64,000 nt of DNA from Closterium sp. Naga37s-1 (lineage: Eukaryota > Streptophyta > Zygnematophyceae > Desmidiales > Closteriaceae): positions 372,001 to 436,000 of the forward strand of contig CANJKZ010000774.1 in the NCBI GenBank assembly GCA_947471745.1. Reading direction: 5' to 3'. Positions 32,511 to 42,498 of this stretch are shown piece by piece. The translations under genes were made by a program, and so were the position numbers. The notes under the pieces were generated by a model, which was given only the letters and a program-made list of their open reading frames with translations, had not been told where the DNA came from and did no database searches. Numbering within the stretch: position 1 is the stretch's first letter; every line of letters starts with the position of its first letter.

Positions 32511-35355
32511 GGACCCTGGGGGGGGAGGGGGTCTACCGGAGGGGGACCTGGAGCAAGGAAGAGCGGCGGGGGCGGGGGAGGGGCAGAGGGGTAGGGGAAG
32601 AGACGGTAAAAGGGAACCGACTTGTCAAACGTGACAGGTGGAAGACACGGCGCGAGGTGGGGTGGTAAAACTGCCAGCCAGGCGCGTAAGGGGTAAAGCC
32701 AAGGAAGACGCAGGGAATAGCGCGGGCGGAGAGCTTGTCCGCGGACGTATCGCGAACAAAGGCACGAGAACCCCAGACCCGGAACACCGACGCATCGCCA
32801 ACCTTCCTTGTCCAACACAATGTAGGCGAGGTCTCCGTGAAGGAGACACGGGGCCAGAGGTTGAGCTGATGCGCAGCGTACCGGACTGCAAACGACCACA
32901 GAAAATAGGGAGCAGCTGCATGGATCATGGAGGTACGAGCGACCTCCATGACTAAGCCAATGCGGCGCTCAGCAATCCCATTTTGCTGAGGGGAGTCCGG
33001 AAGCGTGAACGACTGGAGAATGCCCTCCCCACGACTAAAGTCCCGCAAGAGGTCGGAGGAGAACTCACCACCTCTGTCAGAGTGCAGACGCCGGACAGGA
33101 AGGTCCGCACGGAACCGCTCGCGGAGCAGGAGACGGACTGCGCGGATCCAAGGGATCAAAACATCAACGACCTGACCCTTGCTGCGCAAGGGGAAGACCG
33201 TGGTGTACCGCGTGTAGTCGTCAACAACCAGCAGAAAGTAGCACTCGCGGCCCTGTCCACTGACGCGGGCTGGGCCCCACACGTCCATGTGGAGAGTCTG
33301 CAGGGGAGCAGTCGTCGGGGAAAACGAGGAGGAGTGAGGAGCGGCGCGCTGCCGCCCCTCGACGCAAGGAAGCAGGGCGGGGCAGGCGAGGGCGGCAGGG
33401 GAGGTAGGGACCTGGAAAGACCAGAGACAAGAAGACGAGAGTGCATGCCACGAAGGCGTGGCAGGGAGGGTTGACCCAAGCGGTGGTGCCACAGAAGAGT
33501 CTGGCGCGACAGGAGGCGACACGGGCAAGGGGGTGCTACCTGACCTGACGCGGACACCTGAGAAGACGCAGCGACCTGAGGAGGCTCGGTAGCCAGTGTG
33601 TACAGACTCGACCCTGGCCGACGAGTGAACGTGGCCAGATGACGACCCGTCCATGTACACATGCAGATCGAAACACGCTGACCCCCAGGAGTGGTGGTAG
33701 TGACCATCGCATCCTGGAGGGCAGCGGTACTCACCAATTTCATAGAGAACGAGGGGAGGTGAAGACCTGACAGTGAGCCGAACGGAACCGCCGGACACGG
33801 GAGGACAGTGGAGGCACAGACAACGACCGGGCCCCCGGAGGAGTCAGCCAGTCGGACCGGGACAGGTGCAGGGAGAGGAGTGAGAGTGGTGCTATCATGA
33901 AAGAAACAGCGTGAGGCACCTCAGTGCAACGTGAAGGTGTGCAAGGCCTCAGCAGGCGCAGTACCAGGGAGAGAAGACTCACTAGCACCTAGAGCAGCAG
34001 CCTCTATACCTGGGTCAGGCGGCACACACCGGTAATAGTCACCCTCAGCACTAGCAGACAAGGAATACATAACAGAAAGAATAGCATCATAGTCTAGGTC
34101 AACGATCGCAACTCCAGACCTAAGCAGCTCTGCCTAGTGGGGGCGCTCGACCTCGTCACTAAACTCAGCGCGCGAAGCGTCGTTGAGACGGGAGAAGCAG
34201 CGGTGCTGCGTGTGCGCCTTCCCGCATGTCTGACCAGCACGGGCACCTGTGCGAATGACATACGGGCAGCTCACACTACCCCCAGACGCCCCACGCTGAA
34301 ACAACCACTCACAAAGCTGCTGGGGCGATGGGGTCTCGCTCCGACGCTGCTGCCGCTGCCGCTGGCCTCCTCCAGACCTCCACACTGAGCTCAAGTCCTT
34401 CCGCCACGACTGCCACCGCTGCCACTACCGCCACTCCCACCGCTGCCTCCACCACCACCACCAACGCCCCCACTCCCTCCACCACTCCCACCGCTGCCAC
34501 CACCTCCACTGCCTCCACTTCCTCTACTGCTGCCCCCACCACCACTCCCGCTGCCCCTCCACCACCCCTGCCACCCTTGCCCTTGCTGCTGCGAGGCTTC
34601 GCACTAGCAGAAGCAGCCCCGACATCCTCAGTACTAAGGACGTCTACAGCAGCAGCAGAGGCGTAGGAGGGGGCAAGGGGGGAGGGGGAACACCCCTCAA
34701 AGAGGGGTGTGCGCAGAGTGCCACGAGCAGCACCTACAGCTACCGCACTAGTCTCAGCTGCAAGGAGGTGCTGTTCGAGTAGGTCAACAGTGAGAGCTGT
34801 GGGGTTAAGTGAGAGAAAGTGTTCCCTGACAGAGCGAAGAGAGTCAGGGAGGCGGGTGACTATGAAGTAGAGAGTGATGAACATCGGGGGCTGGTTCCTG
34901 TCAAGGAACTCAGTGGGGGCGGCAGCGCGGTAGCGAGCGTCGCTAGCACGAAGGTGGGAAACCAGGTCCTCGACTGTGGTAAAGGCAGACAGCTCGGAGA
35001 ACAGGTAGGCCAGGAGGAGGCGGCCTAGAGCAGCAGTGGCAGGCACGGAGTAGCGAGCGACTACAGCGTCATACAGTGTCTGCGCTGTCCTGTGCTGTCC
35101 GAAGTGAGCGCATTCGGCCAACGGGAGGTGGTTGCGAATGGCTAAGCGGGCAGCAGCGTCGCGAGTCAGCCACTGGGAACGGGTCGCACTGTCAGCTGTG
35201 GCGGGAGGGGCGGGAGCGGCGCCATACGTGTGGTCAAACAACGAAACACTGTCCCTAGAGTCGCTTAGTAGGTACAGCTGCAGGTCGTCAAGCCACGTGT
35301 CAAACTGCAGGGGGCGTCCCTCATGATCGAATGCGAGCACACGGACAGAAGCCAT
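32511..35355 (-). pseudogene. Gag, protease and integrase of element J
   Basis: The start codon is at 35355 (LAFDHEG). Copia Gag extends to about 34640, the glycine-rich tail lies at 34580-34400, the C-X13-C-X3-H-X4-C knuckle at 34197-34268 and the protease region near 33930. The integrase zinc region (33500-33360) is followed by the core (33290-32930, LHSDRGGEF and QQNGIAERRI motifs). The C-terminal integrase part (FRVWGSRAFVRD, PCVFLGF and GWQFYHPTSRRV motifs) runs to about 32640. It is broken, with a handful of breaks. Confidence 0.88.
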
Positions 35356-35384
35356 AGTGGCGCAGCACGTAGGGCGGGCAGAGG

Positions 35385-36277
35385 CCTGGGCTAGGGGGGA
35401 CGGGCCACGGGTCTAGGGGCGACGGGCCGTGGGGCCAAGAGCGACGGGCTGCAGGGGCCGGGAGTGACGGGCCGGGGGCCTAGGGGCGACGGGCCGCGTG
35501 GCCTAGGGGCGAATGGCCACGGGGCCAGGAGAGACGGGCCGAGGGGCTGGGGGCCTAGGGGCGACGGGCTGCGGGGCCAGGAATGACGGGCCAAAGGGCC
35601 GGGGGCCTAGGGGCAACGGGCCGCAGGGCCTAGGGGCAACAGGCCGAGGCGCCGGGGGCCTAGGGGCGACGGGCCGCGGGGCCAGGAACGACGGGCCTAA
35701 GGGCCGGGGGCCTAGGGGCGATAGGCCGCGGGGCCTAGGGGCGACGGGCCGCGGGGCCAGGAGCAACGGGCCGAGGGGCTGGGGGCCTAGGGGGGACGGG
35801 CCGCGGGGCCTGGAGCAATGGGCCAAGGGGCCGGGGGCCTAGGGGCCAGGAACGACGGGCCTCGGGGGGGACTAAGGGCGACGGGCCGCGGGGCCAGGTG
35901 TGAGGGGCCGGGGGCCTAGGGGCGACGGTCTGCGGGGCGAAGGGCTATGGGCCGGGCCTAGGGGGGGGCGACGGGCGATGGGCCACGGGGCGACGGGCCT
36001 AGGTGGCGACGGGCGACGAGTCGCGGGGCGACGGGCCTAGGTGGCGACGGGCGACGAGCCACGGGGCGACGAGCCACGGGGCGACGAGCCTAGGTGGCGA
36101 CGGGCGACGGGTCGCGTGGCGACGGGCCTAGGTGGCGACGGGCGAGGGGCGACGGGCCTAGGGAGACGGGCCGAGGCGACGGGCTAGTGGCGACGGGCCT
36201 ACGGGCCTAACGGTCGCGACAGGCAGTAGGGGCAGCTCGAGGGCTGCAGAGGGCGGTTAGCGGGGTAGCGCTGTGGT
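35385..36277 (-). repeat. Leader tandem array of element J
   Basis: GGGGCGACGGGCCGCGGGGCC-like blocks of 20-35 bp occur to about 35900, then shorter GGCGACGGGCGACG units to 36180, ending at the GGGCCC box 36278-36283. G-rich on the plus strand, so C-rich in element sense. Confidence 0.83.
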
Positions 36278-36326
36278 GGGCCCAAGGAAAAAAAACGGTC
36301 CTAGCGGAGGACTTGCTCTGAAACCA

Positions 36327-36458
36327 TGTCAGAAGAATGAACGAGAATGAATGCATTGAGCAGAATATGGGTACAAGTACTAACCCTAACTGGGTTGTAC
36401 CCCTTATGGGCTATCCCACTATAGCCTACACAAATGTAAGCACTATAACATTCTGACA
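36327..36458 (-). repeat. 5' LTR of element J (132 bp)
   Basis: Starts TGTCAGAATG and ends CTGACA in element sense, followed by a TGGTTTCAGAGC primer-binding site at 36315-36326. Its outer flank begins gtcat; no matching duplication was found to the left. Confidence 0.9.
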
Positions 36459-36607
36459 GTCATCAGGTACATGAGGCAACCCACAAGCTCTGGGTACGGA
36501 CCACTCGGCTCTACGGACTCGTCCGAGGGTGGAGCTGAGAGCGAGTGGCTGGTAGACAGAGGAGTGGGCTGTGGCGAGGAGAACTGGAAGCCAAAGCGCT
36601 GAAGGAC
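36459..36607 (-). pseudogene. Short RT/RNase H piece, probably of element H
   Basis: This is a 149-bp minus-strand piece with LQRFGF, SLSAPPSDESVEPSGPYPELVGCLMYLM motifs, the end of RT and connection to RNase H. Its bases match J more closely than F, so it is DHEG-type. It lies between J's 5' LTR and K's LTR. The simplest reading is H's RT, broken on one side by J and on the other by K. An inverted piece of M is the alternative, because its first 17 bases are repeated in inverted form at 40742-40758. Confidence 0.65.
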
Positions 36608-37387
36608 TGTTATAGTCACAATAGGCTTGAATGTGCCTAAAACGAAAGATAGAGTGCACCGACGGATTTCTGCACAGCGGCTTCAAACGTTGATAGCGTT
36701 CTGGTCACAGCTTCAAATGACTTGATTGAACTTGGATCTGGAGCGTCCTTACGTGGCCTACAATAAGCAATTAAGATTGCACGATTTCATAAAGCATTGA
36801 CGACACAGCATTGGTTTGAACGAACGGTACTATGGCAGCCATTACAGTCTTAGAACACAAATTAGGAAGAGTTACGAGTTGGGAATGACTCCCAGCTCCT
36901 ACAAACCCCAAGAGCCGAGTTTCACTGATGTGGAACAGTGCCACACTGTCCCCAACCACGAAGGGTCTCGAAACTACCCTCTACAAAGGCCTACACCAAG
37001 AGAAATGTTACACTACACAAAGTAATGTAACTATTCTCACTATCTTGAAGTTACCCATTTGGAGAGTTTCGAAACCAAGGCTCTGGTTCTTCAAGATAAA
37101 TTCTTCCTTGAGTTCTTGGGAGTCTGCCACACACACCTGCGACACGTCGAACGTTCCACACACGAAAAAATAGAAAAACGCACACGACACGCAAACGACG
37201 ACGTGACACGCGACTAGCGATAACTCGCTATTGACTCGACACACACATTCAAAATCATGCCTCATCATTCACACACTATTGTAAGCATGAAATATATATT
37301 ATCTAATGCCCTCATTCCATTCCATGCACACACGCATGCACGCACACGGACAACAAGCCGAATGCAAACCCTAGGGTTGCACCAACA
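36608..37387 (-). repeat. 3' LTR of element K (about 780 bp)
   Basis: On the minus strand it begins TGTTGGTGCAACCC after the polypurine tract and ends CTATAACA where the H piece starts. Its inner roughly 500 bp match remnant Q. The left boundary rests on the TG/CA ends and the break in RT sequence. No partner LTR is in the window, so the length is provisional. Confidence 0.65.
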
Positions 37388-37426
37388 AACCCCCCCTCGG
37401 ATTGTTGGCCTTAGGATCTTGCTCTC

Positions 37427-40354
37427 TCAGTTCAGAGCCATCCCAGCCAGCTTGCAACACTTCCAATGCTGCTGCTCCACCAGCCTTTTGGTCATCATGT
37501 CAGCTGGCTGCCCCGTCGTCTTCACGTAGCGCAACTCAACTTCACCCGCGGCCACCATGCTCCTCGTCCAATGCCACTTCACCCTCACGTGCTTTGTGAG
37601 GCCATGCAACACAGGGTTCTTAGCAAGAGCAATGGCACCTTGGCTGTCACAGTAGATTGGGGTAGGTCCTTGCTGCTCCTCCCCCAATTCAGCCAACAAA
37701 CGCTGCTGCCACACAATCTCCCGTACGGCACGGAAGAGTGCCATGTACTCGGACTCCACCGAGCTCAATGCTTGATCCACCTGCTTCTTGCTCTCCCAAG
37801 CAGTTGGGCCTCCACCAACATAGCAAATGAACCATCCAACACTTGTCATGTCCTCTGGTTCCGATGCATAAGAAGCATCCGAGAATGCGGTGAGGAACAA
37901 ACGCCCGGGTTCAACACCATTTGCGCCCCTTTGGCGCCTTTGCGCCGCCGCCGAGTATTGCAGCCCAACGGTCGGTGTTTGGCCAAGATACTTGGCCACC
38001 CTCATTCCATCGGCTACCTGCTCCTCATTAGGGCATTGCACAACCCTAGCTAACTGCACGGTAGCAAAGGCAACGTCCGGTCGTGTGTTGACTGCCGCGT
38101 ACATGAGGCTGCCCACCAACGAGTGAAAACGGCGCCTCTCCTCTTCACCAACGCTCTCCTCCTCTGGTCCCTTCACACACTTGAACCCAGAGGGAAAGGG
38201 TGTAGCCACATGGCCTTCATTCTGCCCAAAGTTGGCAGCCAATGCCTCCAAGTACTTTCGTTGATGCACCCGCATGCACCGCTTCTCCACATCGCGTTCA
38301 ATGTGAAGCTCGAGGTAGAAGTTGACGTCACCAAGGGCCTTACACTTGAACTTATCCTGAAGCTTCAGCATCACCTCCTTCACAAGGTCAGAGGAGGGTG
38401 AAAAGATGAGGATGTCATCCACGTACACCACCATGAAGCTCCTCTGCTCCCCCTCGTCAAGCATGAATAATGAGTGATCGGCCGTTGAGGGAGTGAAGCC
38501 GATCTCCTCCAAAGCTTCTCGCAGCTTCAAGTACCACTGCCTAGGGGCCTGCTTCAGTCCATAAAGGGCCTTCTTCAGCTTCAAAACTCTGCCACTACCA
38601 TCATCAAACCCCTCTGGCTGCGCCAAGAAAATCTCTTCTTCGAGAATGCCGTTGAGGAACGCTGTTGTCACGTCCATTTGTTTCACCACCCATCCTTTGA
38701 TGGTAGCTCCCGCGAGTAGGGTTCGCAGTGTCGTCGGCTTCACCACAGGAGCAAACAACTCCTTATAGTCCACCTTCTCTTTCTACTGGTACCCCTTGGC
38801 CACAAGCCTAAACTTGTAGCGCTCGATCTTGCCGTCAGCATCGGACTTGATCTTGAAGAGCCACTTGGACGTAATCGCCTTACGCCCCTCCGGTAGCTCC
38901 ATCAATTCCCACGTGCCGTTCTCCTCATTGCTCTTCAGCTCACTCTCCATTGCCTTCTTCCACTCCTCAGCATCACTACTCTCCAAGGCCTCCTTGAGAG
39001 TTGCTGGTTCCCCCGGCATCTCCACCGGAGAGAAGAACGTGAAGGCACACTCCTCGTAGTCACTCTCCTCGTCATCTCCAACCATAAGTGCCGCTCCGGC
39101 CAGAGCTGACTTGGCTGGCCTTTCCAATGCATCATAGGTCAGCCTATTAGGGGCTTGGATTCTCCTCTTGCCCCTTCCTTCCTCCTCAGCTGCAGGGACA
39201 TGAAGGCTCTCATGGCGTTGCTGCGGGGTGACTCGGATCCGTGGAGCACTCGTAGTGTGAGAAGGAAGTGTCGGTGCACGCTCGCTCACTTGCTGCACCT
39301 CCTCCTCTTCTTCCTCTGCATCCTTGGCCTCCTCTCCCCCATTCACAAGGGAAGATTGCTTTGTGGTGGTGGTGCTGCTGCTCAGCTCCAAGGGCAGCTC
39401 CATATGCTCCAAACCGGAACTCTTCACCTCCCCAAACCGCACGCCTATCTTCGCCTCATTCTCCGCCTTCCAATCCTTATACATCAGGTTCTCCATGAAT
39501 TTGCAGTCCCTGTTCACCAATAATTTCTTGGTGAATGGGTCCCAAAGAAGCCACCCCTTGCTGTTTTGAGCCATGCCCAAGTGCACAGCCCAAATCGCCT
39601 TGGCACCGAGCTTGTTGTGCCGAAGATGCTTAGGTACGAGCGCCATGCACATGCACCCGAACACCCGAAGCATATCCACCTTTGGCTTCCTTCCAATCCA
39701 CTCCACATAGGGCACCCATTTGTTTGCTCCAACATGAGTCAAAGCTCTGTTCTTGGCCACACACGCACTCCGCACCGCATCAGGCCAGAAGTAGTCGGGT
39801 AGCCCGGCTTCAATGAGCAACCCGCGTGCCGTCTCCGTGATTGTCCGGTTCGCTCGCTCAGCGATGCCATTCATTGCAGGGGAGTATGGCATGGTAAGGG
39901 AGTGCCTTATGCCATTCTTCTTCAGCCACAATGAGAACTCCTTGCTCAGGAACTCTCCCCCTCGATCGGTGCGAATTGCCTTCACTAGCCGGTCTTGTTT
40001 CTGCTCCACCATCGGCAACCATTCGGTCTTCACCGTTTCAGCCACGTCACTCTTCTTGGACAGCAAGTACACCCAGGTCATGCGGGTGTAGACGTCCACA
40101 ATGGTGAGGAAGTACTCTGCTCCAGCAGCTCCAAGCTTCAAGGGGCCCACCACGTCCATCACCACCTCATCAAGTGGTGCCTTAGCCGTTGCCTCCGAAC
40201 CAGAGAACGGGTAACGGGTGAACTTGGCTTGCATGCACGTCGGGCAGCCAAGTACCTCATCGGGCTCCCCCTTCAGACGTATGCCAGCAACCATCTCATT
40301 CTTCACTAGTTGCTGCAAGATGGGCAGAGCCACATGCCCCACGCGCCGATGCAA
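37427..40354 (-). pseudogene. Integrase, RT and RNase H of element K
   Basis: The integrase zinc region (HRRVGH ... CPTCMQAK) lies at 40350-40220, then the core with VMDVVGPL, RTDRGGEF and NGIAERANRTI motifs (about 40180-39820). An acidic and serine-rich linker spans 39430-39050. RT follows (about 38990-37960), with MDVTTAFLNG, YGLKQAPRQWY and YVDD at 38414-38425. RNase H (SDASYASEPEDMTS, ESEYMAL, PADMMTKRL) ends at 37427. The organisation is that of plant Tnt1/Retrofit-like copia. It is nearly whole but still a fossil. Confidence 0.9.
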
Positions 40355-40741
40355 TCACACTCCCCCGTAGCCGAAGTCGGATTGGAGAATGCCGCACTCG
40401 CAATAGTGCCCCCCATGTTCTCTCCATAGTCCTCCTCCGCTGCTGCCTTGGGGTTCTCCTCACCCTTGTGCTGCTTCTAAGCTGCTGCACCACTCTCCTC
40501 GTGTTCACCGAGCTTGCTGGTCCCTCCAAGATTGCACTTCTTGGACTTAATCTCCTTATCACGACCGTTCGCGCCATCGCCGCTACCAACCGCTTCACCC
40601 TTGGTGCTGATGCTTGCTGCCACTTGCCTCTCCTTAGGCATGGGGACCACAGGGATCTGCCACATCTCGTTGTAGACATCCCAATCCTTGTGAAGGTCCC
40701 AGAGAATCCGCTCGCCAAGCCTTGCGATATAGGCCTCATAG
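40355..40741 (-). pseudogene. Gag C-terminus/protease-side piece of element K
   Basis: One minus-strand frame reads a SYEAYIARLGERILWDLHKDWDVYNEMW stretch and a charged tail, as expected between Gag and integrase of K. No DSGA-type protease motif was recognised. The piece stops at the junction with M at 40741. Confidence 0.5.
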
Positions 40742-41113
40742 CTCATGTACCTGATGACGTGCACACGACCTGACCTCGCATACCCTCTCAGCCTTCTGGC
40801 TCGCTACGTGGCTCCCGGTAGGCACCGAAAGGTGCACCGGGATGCTGCGAAGAGGGTACTACGCTACTTGTGCAGTACATTAGGCATGGGGCTCGTGCTT
40901 GGAGGACGGGGTCCAGTTGTCCTCACCGGTCACGCAGACGCTTCCTGGGTTGACGAGTCCGCTATGCATCGGTCGTCACAGGGTTACACCTTCAGCCTCG
41001 GTTCCGGCTCTGTTTCCTGGCGGTCTACCTGCTCGTCTTCGGTTCTCAGCTCCAATTGTGAGGCTGAGATCTACACCGGGGCCATGGCTGCTCAAGAGCT
41101 ATGCTGGCTCACC
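40742..41113 (+). pseudogene. RNase H region of element M, first part
   Basis: Plus-strand motifs: LMYLMTCTRPDLAYPLSLLARYVAPGRH, a GHADASWVDE block and SCEAEIY-like sequence up to a TSD copy of L (tcacc, 41109-41113). The remainder lies beyond L at 56211 and includes a YVDNKPMIALCQEHRLEH stretch. It is a broken fossil. Confidence 0.82.
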
Positions 41114-41245
41114 TGTCAAACTTATATCTGCTATAGTCTATCTAGGCTGTAGTGGGGTAGTTCTTAGAGGGTACAACACTTTTGTGTTTCCTACTTGTAC
41201 TCATCCCATTCCTAGTTCATTCATTCTTTCGTCAATTATCTCACA
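41114..41245 (+). repeat. 5' LTR of element L (132 bp)
   Basis: TGTCAAAC ... TCTCACA, then the primer-binding site. It differs from the 3' copy only near its eighth base. Confidence 0.95.
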
Positions 41246-41285
41246 TGGTATAGAGCTAGTTTCGAGTTTTTTTTTTAAAGGGCCC

Positions 41286-42420
41286 ACCACTGAAATTTCT
41301 TCTTACCTGCCTGACGCGCGCGTCGCGCCTGCCCTTCGAGGCCCGTAGCGGCCCCTGTGCCTGCCCTTAGAGCCATCGCCGGCCCCCAAAGCAGCCGCGT
41401 TGCGGCCTAGCCAGGCGCCGCGCAGCCCCGTAAGGCCCCGTCAGGCCCCGTAAGGCCCCGTCAGGCCCCGTTTTAGGCCCCGTAAGGCCCCGTTAGGCCC
41501 CGTAAGGCCCCGTAAGGCCCCGTTAGGCCCCGTAAGGCCCCGTTTACGGCCCCGCTTACGGCCCCGTAAGGCCCCGTAAGGCCCTGTAAGGCCACGTTAG
41601 GCCCCGTTTACGGCCCCGTGAGGCCCCGTAAGGCCCCGTCAGGCCCCGTTTACGGCCCCGTAAGGCCCCGTAAGGCCCCGTAAGGCCCCGTTTACGGTCC
41701 CGTTTACGGCCCCGTAAGGCCCCGTAATGCCCCGTAAGGCCAAGTCAGGCCCTGTTTACGGCCCGTAAGGCCCCGTAAGGCCCTGTAAGGCCCCGTAAGG
41801 CCCCGTAAGGCCCCTTCAGGCCCTGTTTACGGCCCCGTCCGGCCCCGTCAGGCCCCGTTAGCGGCCCCGTCAGGCCCCGTCAGGCCCCCCCCCCCCCCCG
41901 TCTTTGCGGCCCCCGTTGCGGCGCGACTCGCGGCCCTGCCCCGACCCTGTCGCGGCCCTGCCCCGGCCCTACCCCAACCTGTCGCGGCCCTGCTGCGGCC
42001 CTGTTGCAGCCCTGCCTCGGCCCTCGCCCCGGCACTGTCTTGGCCCTGCCCCGGCCCTGCTCCTGCACTGCCGCAGCCCCGACCCCGGCCCTGCCCCGGA
42101 CCTGTCGCGGCCTCGCCCCGGCCCTGTCCCGGCCCTACTCCGACCCTGCCCCGGCCCTGCCCCGGCTCTGCCCCGGCCCTGCCCCGGCCCTGCCCCTGCC
42201 CTGCTCCTGCACTGCCTCGGCCCGGCCTCGGCCCTGCCCCGGACCTGTCGCGGCCTCGCCCCGGCCTTGTCCCGGCCCTGCTCCGACCCTGCCCCGGCCC
42301 TGCCCCGACCCTGCCCCTGCCCTGCTCCTGCACTGTCGCGGCCCTGCCCCAACCCGGCCCCGGATCTTTTGCGGCCCGGCCCCGGCCCTACCCCGGCCCT
42401 GCCCCGGCCTCGCTCCTGGT
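41286..42420 (+). repeat. Leader tandem arrays of element L
   Basis: From 41416 to about 41890 there are 10-bp units AGGCCCCGTA with TTTACGG variants; from 41930 to 42420, 12-bp units of CCCTGCCCCGGC type. The order and units are those of element A, seen here on the other strand. No gene is seen; the long frames follow from the repeat. Confidence 0.87.
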
Positions 42421-42498
42421 AAGAGAGCCGCGCCGCCCTGCCTAGCCTGCTTAGCCGAGTTGTACTGCTGCTGCTGCTAGCCTGCTGCTGCTCCTGTC

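Larger units (their letters stand above)
28988..36458 (-). mobile_element. Element J: copia (DHEG clade), 5' LTR to RNase H
   Basis: Minus-strand order is 5' LTR, leader, Gag, protease, integrase, linker (holding a solo LTR insertion at 31419-32510), RT and the start of RNase H at the left edge, where I is inserted. No 3' LTR of J is present. The only DHEG 3' LTR to the left is that of H, whose target-site duplication pairs with 60617, not with J. So J probably lost its end by recombination with H's homologous 3' region. It is broken several times. Confidence 0.8.
36608..40741 (-). mobile_element. Element K: Tnt1-like copia, 3' part
   Basis: This minus-strand element of a different copia lineage has integrase, RT and RNase H and a 3' LTR, but its gag start and 5' LTR are missing: at 40741 the sequence changes to the plus-strand RNase H of M. 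The polypurine tract is a run of seven G (minus strand) at about 37389-37397, next to the LTR. Pol is close to whole, with perhaps one or two breaks, and has ordinary codon use without the GC-rich low-complexity parts seen in its neighbours. Confidence 0.87.

Noticed and set aside
21795-36458. Pairing the 3' LTR at 21795 with the 5' LTR at 36458 as one element
   Set aside because: The flanks differ (tgcga against gtcat) and the LTR at 60483 is closer in sequence and has the matching duplication.
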